Part shown: one piece after another, positions 24,423-33,680 of the stretch
Numbering within the stretch: the first letter of the stretch is position 1
How the letters are laid out: each line of letters starts with the position of its first letter
Source of the DNA: Chryseobacterium paridis
GTDB lineage: Bacteria > Bacteroidota > Bacteroidia > Flavobacteriales > Weeksellaceae
NCBI RefSeq assembly: GCF_016595215.1
Contig: NZ_JAENHK010000010.1
Coordinates: 744,001 to 808,000, forward strand
Direction: 5' to 3'
Length of the DNA stretch: 64,000 bases
Notes under the pieces: generated by a model
Told to the model about the DNA's origin: nothing
Database searches by the model: none
Seen by the model: the letters and a program-made list of their open reading frames with translations, nothing else
Position numbers and translations under genes: made by a program

Positions 24423-27380
24423 ATGAAGAAAAACCAATGTAAAATTGGTGCATTGGCCATGATCTTAATAGCAGAATTTGGCTTTGCACAAAACAGGGAT
24501 AGCCTCTCCACCAAAGAGCAGTCTATCAAAGAAGTGGTGGTGGTTGCCTTTGGTAAACAGAAAAAAGAAGAAATAACAGGATCTGTACAGTCTTTAAAAA
24601 CAAAAGACATTGCTAATCTTCAAAACGGAAACGTCCTTCAGGGAATTGGAGGAAAGGTAGCCGGAGTGCAGGTTATATCTTCAGGTCAGCCAGGTTCTCA
24701 GCCTACCATCAGAATGAGGGGAATTGGATCGATCAATGCCTCCAGTGATCCGCTGATTGTACTTGACGGCATCCCGTATAGCGGAAACCTGAACAGTATT
24801 CCAGGATCAGATATCGAGAGTATTTCCTTTCTTGAAGATGCTTCCTCTAATGCATTATACGGATCAAGAGGAGCCAATGGAGTAATTATTGTCAATACCA
24901 AAAGAGGCAAATCTACAGGTCTTCATGTAGAAGCAGATATTAGAACTGGGGCTAACTTCAGATCCATAGAGGACTATCCTGTTTATACTTCACCACAAGA
25001 TTATTACACTGCTTACTACAACCGTGCAAGAATCGGTGAAATTGCAAGATTGACACAACCGGGTGCAATTCCTTCAGGTGCCAGTCCGCATGAAGTCGGC
25101 ATTACAGCCCTGAATAAGTTGGGATATAATGTCTATAATGTACCGTTTAATAATCTGATAGGATCGGATGGTTCTTTTAATCCGAATGCTCAATTATTAT
25201 ATCAGGATAACTGGAAAAAACTGATCTTCAAACCCGGATTGAGAAGAGAAGCCACTGTAGGAATCAATGCCAATAGTGAACAGGTAAAATCTTATACTTT
25301 CTTAAACTACCTGGATGATCAGGGCTATCTTATCGCTTCCGGATTTGAAAGGTTTGGGATCAGATCCAATCTGGATTATACCATTACTCCCAAATTAAAA
25401 TTAACCAGCAGTTTATCATATACCTACAGCAAACAGGATTTTGGTGAATCAGGAGGTTTTTCCAACCCGTTTCAATTCGCAAGAAACATAGCTCCTTTCT
25501 ATCCGGTTTTCTTAAGAAATGATAACTATCAGATAGTGTATGACAATAACGGGAATACCCTGTATGATTATGGTGACGGGCAAGGTCCCAATGGAGCAAC
25601 AAGATCTTATGCGGTTTTTGAAAATCCGGCAGGGAACCTGCAGTCCAATAAATCCCAAACCGTTAATAACATTTCCAACATCAACCTTGGTCTTAACTAT
25701 GAAATCTTTAAAGGACTAGATTTTACATATAATTTTGGAGGCTATCTGGAAAATACCAGGGCATTGCAATTTGGAAACACAGTAGGAGGGACCTCTTCAT
25801 CTGTTGGAGGTACGATTTCAAAGGAATCTGTTTTTAGATATACTTTGAATCATCAGCAATTGCTTACGTATCAGAAAAAATTAGGGAAACACAACTTCAA
25901 TATCCTTATCGGGCATGAATTAAACAAAATAAAAAATGACGGTTTCTCAGGATCAAAACAGCAGCTTTTATTACCAAATTCCCTGTCCTTCGATAATGCA
26001 GTAAAAATAACGGATCTATCAGGAGCCGGTTATGAATATGCTGTGGAAGGTTATTTTTCAAGATTACTTTATAATTATGATGGTAAATATTTCTTTAACG
26101 CCAACATTCGACGAGACGGTTCTTCTGTTTTTTCACCAGACAGCAGATGGGGTAATTTCTATGGATTAGGAGCGGCCTGGAATGTAACTAAGGAAGATTT
26201 CCTTAAGGACAACAGCGTGATCAATTCTTTACGATTAAAAGCTTCTTACGGACAACAAGGAAATGACAATATATTATTAAATGATGGTACCAGAGATTAC
26301 TACGCTTATCAGGACATCTATGGAATCAATAACTTCGGAGATGACAAACCCGTTCTTTCGCTTAAAAAACAAGGAAATAGAGATTTAAAATGGGAAACGT
26401 CTAAGAATCTGAATGCCGGTTTTGAAATTTCTCTTCTTAAAAACAGAATCAATCTGAACGCTGATTATTTTGAAAGAAAGGTATCAGATATGATCTATAC
26501 CCTTCCGTTACCTCCATCCAATGCAGGATCATATGTAAAATATGGGAATATCGGAGACATGATCAACAAAGGAGTTCAGGCTAATCTGAGTGCAGAGATC
26601 CTTCGTTCCGATCAATTCCAATGGAATGTATATGCCAATGCTACCCATTATAAAAATAAAATCACCAAATTACCGGCAGAGCAAAGAGCTACAGGTCTTG
26701 TTTCGGGTCTTTTTATCCTAACTGAAGGAGGTGACCGATATACGTATTATCTGAAAAAGTTTGCAGGAGTAGATCCTACCAATGGAGATGCACAATGGTA
26801 TCGTACCGCAATCAACCCAACCACTCAAAAAGAAGAAACGACCATAACTAAAAATTATAAAGATGCTACCGATTACAATACGGGTAAGTCTGCTATTCCT
26901 AAAGTATATGGTGGTTTCGGGACAGATTTCACGTATAAAGGGATCAGCCTGGCTGTTAATTTTGCTTATCAGTTTGGGGGATATGGTTATGATGACATTT
27001 ACAGATCATTATTCCATTCAGATACCTATGCATCCAATTATTCCACAGACCTGAGTAAAACGTGGACACCTGAAAATCCAAATGCTGTATTGCCACGAGT
27101 AGATCTGACTTCTACCAATCAAAATGGAAACTCTACGCTTTATTTGATAAAATCAGACTATATCAGCCTTCAGGATGTTACATTATCTTATCAGCTACCT
27201 GATGGTTTTCCACAACAGGCAGGTTTATCAGGTCTTAAAATTTATGTTACCGGAAACAACCTCTATTTATGGTCCAAAAGAAAAGGGTATGATCCCCGGG
27301 CTTCATTAACAGGAGTATCCGATCCATACAGATATTCGTTACTGTCAAGTGTTTCTTTAGGCTTTAAACTAACATTTTAA
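24423..27380 (+). CDS. SusC/RagA family TonB-linked outer-membrane transporter
   Basis: 985 residues. Signal peptide ends at GFAQ near residue 21. The plug domain is classical: EVVVVAFGKQKKEEITGSV, RMRGIGSINASSDPLIVLDG and SNALYGSRGANGVIIVNTKR, followed by a long beta-barrel ending in an aromatic residue (LGFKLTF). It lacks the N-terminal carboxypeptidase-like domain that most SusC proteins carry before the plug, so it is a short variant. With the SusD lipoprotein 5 bases downstream it forms a pedal-bin type nutrient importer. The substrate is unknown; no hydrolase genes are linked, and the Met-rich leader hints at something other than glycan. Confidence 0.94.
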   Translation: MKKNQCKIGALAMILIAEFGFAQNRDSLSTKEQSIKEVVVVAFGKQKKEEITGSVQSLKTKDIANLQNGNVLQGIGGKVAGVQVISSGQPGSQPTIRMRGIGSINASSDPLIVLDGIPYSGNLNSIPGSDIESISFLEDASSNALYGSRGANGVIIVNTKRGKSTGLHVEADIRTGANFRSIEDYPVYTSPQDYYTAYYNRARIGEIARLTQPGAIPSGASPHEVGITALNKLGYNVYNVPFNNLIGSDGSFNPNAQLLYQDNWKKLIFKPGLRREATVGINANSEQVKSYTFLNYLDDQGYLIASGFERFGIRSNLDYTITPKLKLTSSLSYTYSKQDFGESGGFSNPFQFARNIAPFYPVFLRNDNYQIVYDNNGNTLYDYGDGQGPNGATRSYAVFENPAGNLQSNKSQTVNNISNINLGLNYEIFKGLDFTYNFGGYLENTRALQFGNTVGGTSSSVGGTISKESVFRYTLNHQQLLTYQKKLGKHNFNILIGHELNKIKNDGFSGSKQQLLLPNSLSFDNAVKITDLSGAGYEYAVEGYFSRLLYNYDGKYFFNANIRRDGSSVFSPDSRWGNFYGLGAAWNVTKEDFLKDNSVINSLRLKASYGQQGNDNILLNDGTRDYYAYQDIYGINNFGDDKPVLSLKKQGNRDLKWETSKNLNAGFEISLLKNRINLNADYFERKVSDMIYTLPLPPSNAGSYVKYGNIGDMINKGVQANLSAEILRSDQFQWNVYANATHYKNKITKLPAEQRATGLVSGLFILTEGGDRYTYYLKKFAGVDPTNGDAQWYRTAINPTTQKEETTITKNYKDATDYNTGKSAIPKVYGGFGTDFTYKGISLAVNFAYQFGGYGYDDIYRSLFHSDTYASNYSTDLSKTWTPENPNAVLPRVDLTSTNQNGNSTLYLIKSDYISLQDVTLSYQLPDGFPQQAGLSGLKIYVTGNNLYLWSKRKGYDPRASLTGVSDPYRYSLLSSVSLGFKLTF

Positions 27381-27385
27381 AAAAT

Positions 27386-28849
27386 ATGAAAACAATACAA
27401 TACTTTATAGCAGCAATATTCATAGGGGTTATTATGAATAGCTGCGCCAATGATCTGAATACAGTTCCCGATGGAGATATATCCGGTGAACAATTGAACA
27501 ATGATCAATCATCCCCGGAAAAAATTCTGGGTGGAATATACCTGGATCTTCGAAGTAATGGAGCCGGAGGTACTACTTTACACTCGGACTTTGGTATTAT
27601 GGCCATTAAAGCAGGATCCGACCTGATGTCTAATGATGTCATACAATCTACCAATCAGCATTTAGGAATGTTCTACAATTATGATGCTACCAATGCCAGT
27701 AATTCTGCATCAGAATTTGTATGGACTACTTTTTATGCAAGGATATTTGTGATTAACAAACTTCTTGATGATCTGAAAAAGAATGGTAATGCCAATAATA
27801 AAGCAATCAAAGGACAGTTACTTGCCTTAAGAGCATATTCCTATTTTTATCTGATCCGTTTTTATGCCAACGATTATAAAAACCATCAGTCAGAGCCTGG
27901 AGTTCCTTTGGTTCTTACAACTAATAATCCAAACCAAGGACTTTCAAGGGCGATCGTATCCGATGTGTACAAACAGATCATTAGCGATATTGAGGAATCT
28001 ATTGTGCTTCTGGACAGCTATGCACGTCCATCCAGAGCTCAGATAGACCAAAGAACGGCAAAAGCTATTGCCTCTGAAATCTATTTGGAAACTGGAGATT
28101 ATATTAAAGCCGGAAAGTATGCTGATGAAGGAAAACAGGGAATAGCGCTGATGACCGAAAATGATTACACCACTACAGGGTTTTCAAACATCAACAATCC
28201 GGAAGTATTATGGGGTTTCCATAACACCATCTCTACGATGAGTATTGGGAATTACTATGCCTCATTTTTCTCCATGTTTGATAATACAAACGAAGGATAT
28301 GCTGGTGCAGCAAAAATTCACAAGCTGATTGACAAACGTCTTTATGAGGCTGTACCAGAAACGGATTACCGTAAAAAAGTATTCAATGGAGCTCAAAGCG
28401 CAACCTATACTTTTAATGCAAAAACAAAAAACTATCCTCCATATGTGAGCTGGAAATTTAAAGATCCAAGTCTTTTTGAAGGAGATTACATCTATATAAG
28501 AGCCTCCTCACTTTATTATATACAAGCTGAAGCATTGGCAAGACAGGGCAGAGAGACTGAAGCAAGACAGGTTTTATTTGAAATCACATCAAAAAGGAAT
28601 AACGCTTATACCTTGTCAACAAAAACAGGAAATGAATTAATTAATGAAATTATCCTACAGAAAAGGATAGAGCTTTGGGGAGAAGGCTACGATTGGTTTG
28701 ATATGAAAAGATTAAATGTTCCTCTTGAAAGGATTTACCCGGGAAGCAATCATACTTTCGGAAAATTCAATCTGACACCAGATAAGTTCAGGTTCCAGAT
28801 CCCTAATAAAGAGATCAATAACAATCCACAGATCAAGCAAAACGATTAA
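27386..28849 (+). CDS. RagB/SusD family nutrient-binding lipoprotein
   Basis: 487 residues with a lipoprotein signal; lipidated Cys at residue 20 in IMNSCAND. The SusD fold is shown by the TPR-like helical part (LLALRAYSYFYLIRFYANDY) and the C-terminal RIELWGEGYDWFDMKRLN, the most conserved SusD motif. It is the surface lid and ligand binder for the SusC barrel encoded directly upstream. Followed by a strong hairpin terminator, so it ends the operon. Confidence 0.94.
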   Translation: MKTIQYFIAAIFIGVIMNSCANDLNTVPDGDISGEQLNNDQSSPEKILGGIYLDLRSNGAGGTTLHSDFGIMAIKAGSDLMSNDVIQSTNQHLGMFYNYDATNASNSASEFVWTTFYARIFVINKLLDDLKKNGNANNKAIKGQLLALRAYSYFYLIRFYANDYKNHQSEPGVPLVLTTNNPNQGLSRAIVSDVYKQIISDIEESIVLLDSYARPSRAQIDQRTAKAIASEIYLETGDYIKAGKYADEGKQGIALMTENDYTTTGFSNINNPEVLWGFHNTISTMSIGNYYASFFSMFDNTNEGYAGAAKIHKLIDKRLYEAVPETDYRKKVFNGAQSATYTFNAKTKNYPPYVSWKFKDPSLFEGDYIYIRASSLYYIQAEALARQGRETEARQVLFEITSKRNNAYTLSTKTGNELINEIILQKRIELWGEGYDWFDMKRLNVPLERIYPGSNHTFGKFNLTPDKFRFQIPNKEINNNPQIKQND

Positions 28850-28894
28850 AACACACAGTTCATTCATATTAGCAAATTATTTAGCAATTTGTGG

Positions 28895-28926
28895 CCGGAG
28901 TATTTAAAATGCTCCGGTTTTTTTAT
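28895..28926 (+). terminator. Terminator of the SusC/SusD operon
   Basis: CCGGAG and CTCCGG (28895-28900 and 28912-28917) with further A-T pairs inside form a stable hairpin, followed by eight T. Placed 45 bases after the SusD stop codon. Confidence 0.85.
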
Positions 28927-29083
28927 TTTAATATAATCAATAGCATACATTTTGTTGTGAAAGAGTCTTTAGCATTGTAATGATGAAAATAATTGGATTG
29001 ATTGGGCCTGTTGGTTGCCTGCACATGCATTCCAAATTAATTCAAAATCTGACTGCTATCTTGCACTGATTAATTTAAAAAAC

Positions 29084-29740
29084 ATGAAATTCATCCCATT
29101 TTTGGAAGCCAATAAAAAGCTTTTATTTAACGCAACTTTCATTAGTCTGGTTGTTATCTTTATTCTGTTAAGCCTATTTGTTACATTCATTTCTCCGGAA
29201 TATATAGATCTTCATATTTCCAGGGAGATTCAGGAAAGTCAAACTCAGAATCTGGATACATTGATGATAGGAATCAGCTGGCTGGGAAGAACGCCGGTAT
29301 CTATTGTAATGGTATTCTTAACCTCCCTTGTTTTTGTGGTATTTAAGTATAAAAAAGAAGCCTTGTTTATTTTATCTACATTACTCTCCGGTATCGTCGG
29401 ATTAATTTTGAAGATACTCATCAACAGACCTCGTCCTTCTCAGGATCTGGTGGTTCTTTTAGAAAAAACACAATATCAGAGTTTCCCGAGTGGACACGTT
29501 TTATTTTATACTACTTTTTTCGGAGCATTAATTCTTATTTTCCTCCACATGACCAAAATAAAATACACCATTAGAATACTACTTATAACCCTGTGTCTTT
29601 TAATGATCTTTTTCGGAGCCTTTTCCCGAATCTATTTGGGTGCTCATTGGTTTACAGATGTTCTGGGAGGATTTATTGTAGGAATAATCTGCCTATTCGC
29701 AATAGGATCGGTTTATGTGAAGAATATAAGGACTGTATAG
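29084..29740 (+). CDS. PAP2 family membrane phosphatase
   Basis: 218 residues from ATG 29084; a longer frame from 29015 adds a polar N-terminus that looks unlike coding sequence. Six hydrophobic helices and the three-part PAP2 signature: KILINRPRPS, FPSGH and SRIYLGAHWFTD, giving Lys, Arg, His, Arg, His as catalytic or phosphate-binding residues. Such enzymes remove phosphate from phosphatidic acid, undecaprenyl pyrophosphate or related lipids at the outer face of the inner membrane. The gene is alone between two repeat or terminator regions. The exact lipid substrate is not evident. Confidence 0.92.
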   Translation: MKFIPFLEANKKLLFNATFISLVVIFILLSLFVTFISPEYIDLHISREIQESQTQNLDTLMIGISWLGRTPVSIVMVFLTSLVFVVFKYKKEALFILSTLLSGIVGLILKILINRPRPSQDLVVLLEKTQYQSFPSGHVLFYTTFFGALILIFLHMTKIKYTIRILLITLCLLMIFFGAFSRIYLGAHWFTDVLGGFIVGIICLFAIGSVYVKNIRTV

Positions 29741-29751
29741 TGAAATGGCAA

Positions 29752-29905
29752 AAAGGCGAAAAGGCAAAATCGCGGATTTGTGAATTTGTGAATTTGTGAA
29801 TTTGTAAAGTGGCTAATTGCATAATAGTAACTACAAATTTACAATTTCCTCTGCACCGCCTTTTTGCGATTCAGCAATTTTGCCTTTTAACGATTTAACA
29901 ATTCC
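29752..29905. repeat. Inverted repeat island with ATTTGTGA tandem units
   Basis: Four ATTTGTGA-type octamers (29776-29807, last one ATTTGTAA) sit in the left arm of an inverted structure: GGCGAAAAGGCAAAATCGC near 29754 pairs with GCGATTCAGCAATTTTGCC near 29868. The rest of 29741-30023 contains no gene. Organisation is like the heptamer islands elsewhere in the window, although the unit is eight bases. Confidence 0.7.
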
Positions 29906-30023
29906 CCAGAATGGTATCGTTTTTGCGAATAAATCCCTATGAGTTGTTTTATATCCTTTTAAAAACTATGCACAAATAGTAAAAACACTCACAAATATTC
30001 GTTCAACTTTAATTCTAAAGAAT

Positions 30024-30716
30024 ATGCTTAATTACAACTTAACTAATCAGGAGATAGCTATCCGTTTACTTGTTGCTGCTGTATTTGGTGGACTTGTAGG
30101 CTGGGACAGACAACGAAAAGAAGGAGTTGCAGGTTTAAGAACCCACATGTTGGTATGTGTAGGCTCGGCCTTAATTATGATTGTTTCAGCATTTGGTTTT
30201 AATGATATTATGGGAAAACCTTCAATAGTGCTTGACCCTTCCAGAATTGCTGCACAGGTAATCAGTGGAATAGGTTTCTTAGGTGCGGGTACCATTCTTT
30301 TTCTCAGACCACAGATTATAGTCGGACTTACTACTGCAGCAGGTTTATGGGCTGTTGCCGGAATTGGATTAGCCATTGGGGGAGGTTTATATTTTCCTGC
30401 TTTTATAGCAACTCTTATCATACTCATCATCCTGGCCCTTCTAAAACCATTTGAGAAAAAATTTTTTAAAAGTACGAGGGGTAAGACCATGATATTATCT
30501 TATAACTCTAAGCTGATCAGTTTAGCTCAGATTGAAAGTATATTTACTAAATATGAATTGGTGGCAAGTGAAATATTTATACACACCAACAAAGATCATA
30601 CGTCCGATGAACTGAAAGTAACTTTTGATTTTAATTCAGCACCCTCCAGCATATTGTCTGCACTGGATGAATTTAAAACAATAGAAGGCATTCAGGAAAT
30701 CAATTCCCACATTTAG
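30024..30716 (+). CDS. MgtC/SapB family membrane protein
   Basis: 230 residues. The N-terminal 140 residues form four or five helices with the family signature RLLVAAVFGGLVGWDRQRKE and AGLRTHMLVCVGSALIM; the C-terminal part is a soluble ACT-like domain. MgtC proteins help survival in low magnesium or acid by affecting membrane potential and ATP synthase; in free-living bacteria the role is less clear. No magnesium-responsive leader was recognised. It is a single-gene unit, closed by a hairpin terminator. Confidence 0.93.
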   Translation: MLNYNLTNQEIAIRLLVAAVFGGLVGWDRQRKEGVAGLRTHMLVCVGSALIMIVSAFGFNDIMGKPSIVLDPSRIAAQVISGIGFLGAGTILFLRPQIIVGLTTAAGLWAVAGIGLAIGGGLYFPAFIATLIILIILALLKPFEKKFFKSTRGKTMILSYNSKLISLAQIESIFTKYELVASEIFIHTNKDHTSDELKVTFDFNSAPSSILSALDEFKTIEGIQEINSHI

Positions 30717-30731
30717 ATATGATGTGGGAAT
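30703..30731. repeat. Inverted repeat over the MgtC stop codon
   Basis: ATTCCCACAT (30703-30712) and ATGTGGGAAT (30722-30731) make a perfect 10-base stem whose loop contains the stop codon. It may protect the message end or pause ribosomes at the end of translation; it lies just before a proper terminator. Confidence 0.5.
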
Positions 30732-30745
30732 GTAAAAAAATATAA

Positions 30746-30776
30746 AAACAGCCCTATTACAGGGCTGTTTTGTTTT
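30746..30776. terminator. Bidirectional terminator between MgtC and VOC genes
   Basis: AAACAGCCCT (30746-30755), 5-base loop, AGGGCTGTTT (30761-30770), then T-rich sequence; A-rich on the other side. It separates two convergent genes. Confidence 0.85.
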
Positions 30777-30798
30777 TGAACTCTGTTTCTATTTTATA

Positions 30799-31188
30799 TT
30801 ATTCTGTAATCTCGATCCAATTACCTTCCGGATCTTCTACAATGCTTTCATAGTATCCATCTCCTGTAGTTCTGGGCTCTCCGACAATGCAATATCCATC
30901 ATTGCGCAATCTGTTTGTTAATTCGTCTACTTTATTTTTATCTCCAACAGATATTGCTAAATGAGCATATCCCATGGTCAGTCCTCTGTTATTATTCTCT
31001 GCAATATCCGGACGCTTCATCAGTTCCAGTCTTGCTGAAGAATTATTTTTAAAGGATAAAAAATAAGAAGCAAATTGTTTCACGGGATTTTCATACCCCT
31101 TATTACTTTCCATTTCAAAGTAAGCTGTATAGAAATTTCGCATCAGCTCTATATTATTGCACCAAAGGGCAAAATGATCAAATTTCAT
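30799..31188 (-). CDS. VOC family protein (glyoxalase/bleomycin resistance fold)
   Basis: 129 residues, a single-chain paired beta-alpha-beta-beta-beta VOC domain: MKFDHFALWCNNIELMRNFY at the start, SSARLELMKRPD in the middle, YAHLAISVGDKNKVDELTNR and the closing YYESIVEDPEGNWIEI. His-5, Glu-54-type and Glu near the end are in positions of metal ligands. Enzymatic role unknown; relatives include glyoxalases and dioxygenases. It diverges from an MFS transporter with a 34-base perfect palindrome between them, so the two are probably regulated together. Confidence 0.9.
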   Translation of the reverse strand: MKFDHFALWCNNIELMRNFYTAYFEMESNKGYENPVKQFASYFLSFKNNSSARLELMKRPDIAENNNRGLTMGYAHLAISVGDKNKVDELTNRLRNDGYCIVGEPRTTGDGYYESIVEDPEGNWIEITE

Positions 31189-31225
31189 TTTTTTAATTTT
31201 AAATTTTTAAACATTCTTCTTAAAA

Positions 31226-31233
31226 TACATTTG
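31226..31233 (+). promoter_or_regulatory. TAnnTTTG -7 box of the MFS-DeoR operon
   Basis: TACATTTG, a full consensus match, overlapping the left end of the 34-base palindrome. A protein bound there would cover the transcription start. Confidence 0.55.
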
Positions 31234-31273
31234 CAATATTATGCAAATTTGCATAATATTGCAATATAAAATA
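31231..31273. promoter_or_regulatory. 34-base perfect palindrome, probable operator
   Basis: Two exact 17-base halves, TTGCAATATTATGCAAA at 31231-31247 and its reverse complement at 31248-31264, with no spacer. It overlaps the -7 box of the MFS gene and lies 43 bases from the VOC start codon on the other strand. The right part, TAATATTGCAATATAAAATA at 31254-31273, matches 19 of 20 bases of the arsR promoter region at 56790-56809. An operator for an ArsR- or DeoR-type repressor is likely. Confidence 0.7.
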
Positions 31274-31278
31274 ATTCA

Positions 31279-32466
31279 ATGAAGATTGACCCAAAAATAA
31301 AAAAGGCGAAAACAGCGACCCAATTGATATTTTTAGTTTGTGGACTGGGAATAGCAAGTTGGGCTCCGATGGTTCCACTTGCCAAAGACAGGCTTGGATT
31401 GAATGAAGCTGATTTAGGATTATTGCTTCTTTTACTAGGAGGTGGAGCATTGTTGATGATGCCATTATCAGGAATGATGATTAACAAAATAGGCAGCAGA
31501 AAGGTTATTGCTATAAGTGTTTTGTTAAGCGCTCTTCTTCTTCCATGGTTATTAATCATATCGGATATTTACGTTATGGGAGCTATTCTTTTTGCTTTTG
31601 GATGCAGCATAGGAACCATTGATGTTGCCATGAATGCCCATGGTGTACAGGTTCAGAATGAATATGGAAAACCGATCATGTCTTCTTTGCATGGATTATT
31701 CAGTGTGGGTGGGCTTTTCGGATCACTTGGCTTAGGTTTCCTGATGAAGCTGGGACTGAATCCAATCTATGCTGCCATAAGTATATCGATCTTACTTATT
31801 TTTCTCCTGGTGATTCAGTTTCGGCATCTTTTTGATTATGAAACAGAAAGAAAAATCATCTTTAAATTCTCTCATGTTGATGTGGAAAGCAAAAGTACAA
31901 CCGGTTTTCAATGGCTGGATTCTAGGGTTCTGATATTAGGCATCATGTGTTTTATTGTTTTTTTATCCGAAGGAGCAATGCTGGATTGGAGTGCTGTATT
32001 TCTAAGAGATGATAAAGGAATTGAGCCTGAGCTTTCCGGAATAGGGTACGCTGCATTTTCTGTAGCCATGGCTGTGATGAGATTATCCGGAGATTCTCTT
32101 GTGAGCAGGTTAAGCAGCAGTTGGGTAGTGGTCGGTGGAAGTATTGTAGCTTCGGTAGGGGTGATACTTTTAACTTTCAGTCCATGGATTCCTTTATCAT
32201 TGGTAGGGTTTATATTATTGGGATTAGGCGCAGCGAACATTGTTCCTGTCTTCTTCAGTGAAGGCGGAAGAATTTCCGGAATCTCGTCAACTGTTGCTAT
32301 CCCCGCGATTACAACAATAGGATATGCGGGATCGCTTGCAGGGCCAGCTTTATTAGGCTTTATTGCCCATCATTTTTCTTTGACCGTTGCATTCGAAATC
32401 ATAGCTTTGCTGTTTGTTTTGGTCGCTATCATCTATAAATTCAGAAATAACCAGCCATCATGTTAA
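31279..32466 (+). CDS. MFS transporter
   Basis: 395 residues with 12 predicted helices in two halves, a major facilitator of the YbjJ-like type. The loop between helices 2 and 3 reads GMMINKIGSRKVI, the family motif A (G-x3-D/N-x2-G-R/S-R/K). An acidic residue sits in a helix of the second half (FLSEGAMLDWSAVFLRDD). Its last seven bases overlap a DeoR-type regulator start, so both are one operon. Direction and substrate cannot be told; the neighbouring VOC protein and regulator may define a small detoxification or sugar locus. Confidence 0.9.
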   Translation: MKIDPKIKKAKTATQLIFLVCGLGIASWAPMVPLAKDRLGLNEADLGLLLLLLGGGALLMMPLSGMMINKIGSRKVIAISVLLSALLLPWLLIISDIYVMGAILFAFGCSIGTIDVAMNAHGVQVQNEYGKPIMSSLHGLFSVGGLFGSLGLGFLMKLGLNPIYAAISISILLIFLLVIQFRHLFDYETERKIIFKFSHVDVESKSTTGFQWLDSRVLILGIMCFIVFLSEGAMLDWSAVFLRDDKGIEPELSGIGYAAFSVAMAVMRLSGDSLVSRLSSSWVVVGGSIVASVGVILLTFSPWIPLSLVGFILLGLGAANIVPVFFSEGGRISGISSTVAIPAITTIGYAGSLAGPALLGFIAHHFSLTVAFEIIALLFVLVAIIYKFRNNQPSC

Positions 32467-33209
32467 AAGAAGAACGTTTTGAGGTCATATTGACTCAACT
32501 AAAGAAAAAAAAGAAGGTTACGTTTGAAGGCCTGGCATCAGGTCTTAATGTGTCTGAAGATACGATACGAAGAGATATAGAACAACTTCATCGAAATGGT
32601 CTTTTATCGAAGGTTCGTGGTGGTGCAATATTAAGAGAAAAAGATCCGCTTTCATTCCATGACAGACAGTCTTTTTTAGCCGATGAAAAAAACGTTATTG
32701 CTTTAAAGGCACAGCAATTCATCAAAGACGGTATGACGATATTTTTAGATGGAGGAACTACTGCCTGTGCAGTTGCGAATTATATGCCTGCTGATATCAA
32801 TATCCGTGTTATAACAAACAACACTTCACTTATTCCTATCCTGAGTAAATTCAAAAGAGTAGAGCTGATCCTTCTGGGTGGAGTATATGACGAAGATTTA
32901 GCTGTTACCACAGGAAATACAACTTGTCGGGAAGCATCCCAATTTATTGCAGACCTCTTCATTATGGGAACCTGTGCAATAGACGCCGATTTTGGAGCAT
33001 CAGCAACTTCCGTCACTGACGCGGAAACCAAAAGGACCATGATCCGATCATCAAAGAAAACAATTGCACTCGCCAATCAAAGCAAACTTCGTCGCACAGA
33101 ACCTCTTAAGATCTGTAATATTGAAGATCTTGATGTGCTAATTACGGATTTATCGGCTGATGATAGTGAACTGGAATCTTTTAGAGGATTGAATGTGCAG
33201 ATTGTGTAA
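32460..33209 (+). CDS. DeoR/GlpR family transcriptional regulator
   Basis: 249 residues. N-terminal winged helix with the DeoR signature FEGLASGLNVSEDTIRRDIE and LLSKVRGGAILRE; C-terminal DeoRC sugar-phosphate sensor domain with IFLDGGTTACAVANYM, the phosphate-binding segment. Starts inside the MFS gene (7-base overlap, different frame), so its production is coupled to the transporter. It may regulate the operon through the 34-base palindrome upstream. The GTT and DGGTT motifs suggest a phosphorylated sugar or polyol inducer, which would make the MFS protein a sugar-type carrier. Confidence 0.93.
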   Translation: MLKEERFEVILTQLKKKKKVTFEGLASGLNVSEDTIRRDIEQLHRNGLLSKVRGGAILREKDPLSFHDRQSFLADEKNVIALKAQQFIKDGMTIFLDGGTTACAVANYMPADINIRVITNNTSLIPILSKFKRVELILLGGVYDEDLAVTTGNTTCREASQFIADLFIMGTCAIDADFGASATSVTDAETKRTMIRSSKKTIALANQSKLRRTEPLKICNIEDLDVLITDLSADDSELESFRGLNVQIV

Positions 33210-33340
33210 GGCTAGTATTTTAATGTAATAATGCATCCATCAAAAATACTGGGGAAAATTTATTTATACTATCACGTATATTTTTAATCTTGTTACCTAT
33301 AAAGGCCCTTCTCCATTAAATTCGGAGAAAATTGCGAAAA

Positions 33341-33387
33341 AAAAGAGAGCCAAAACAGAGTCTTGCCTTGTGTAAGGCTCTTCTTTT
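33341..33387 (+). terminator. Hairpin terminator after the DeoR gene, in a 471-base gap
   Basis: AAAAGAGAGCC near 33341 pairs with GGCTCTTCTTTT near 33376 with one bulged base, followed by a T-rich run. The rest of the gap 33210-33680 is AT-rich with no gene recognised; 33388-33680 must hold the promoter of the following large operon, but no clean TAnnTTTG box was found. Confidence 0.65.
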
Positions 33388-33680
33388 ACTAAAAATATTC
33401 CTTTGATTCTTTTAACTCATTTAATTTTTTTAATATGCTTCTACAATATTTACCAAAAGGTGAAATTAATATCTAAATCAAAATTTCATTTATTTCTTTC
33501 TTACATTAAAAAGATTTCCATTATTAGATAGATACTTAAAATTTCATTTGTAAAATTAAATTCACTTAACGATTCTCCACATTGTTTGTTCAAAAATAAA
33601 ATAAGCACATATTTTCTTTGATGCAGTTGAATGAATCATTTAGATTAGCTGCCATTAACAAGAAACACAAATGTTTACCA

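Noticed and set aside
30047..30490. Minus-strand open frame opposite the MgtC gene
   Set aside because: It is the shadow of a well-recognised membrane protein gene and shows no family motif of its own.
31279..33209. MFS-VOC locus as a proven arsenic system
   Set aside because: The operator match with arsR is suggestive, but neither the VOC nor the MFS protein shows sequence features specific for ArsI or ArsK, so it is kept as a hypothesis only.
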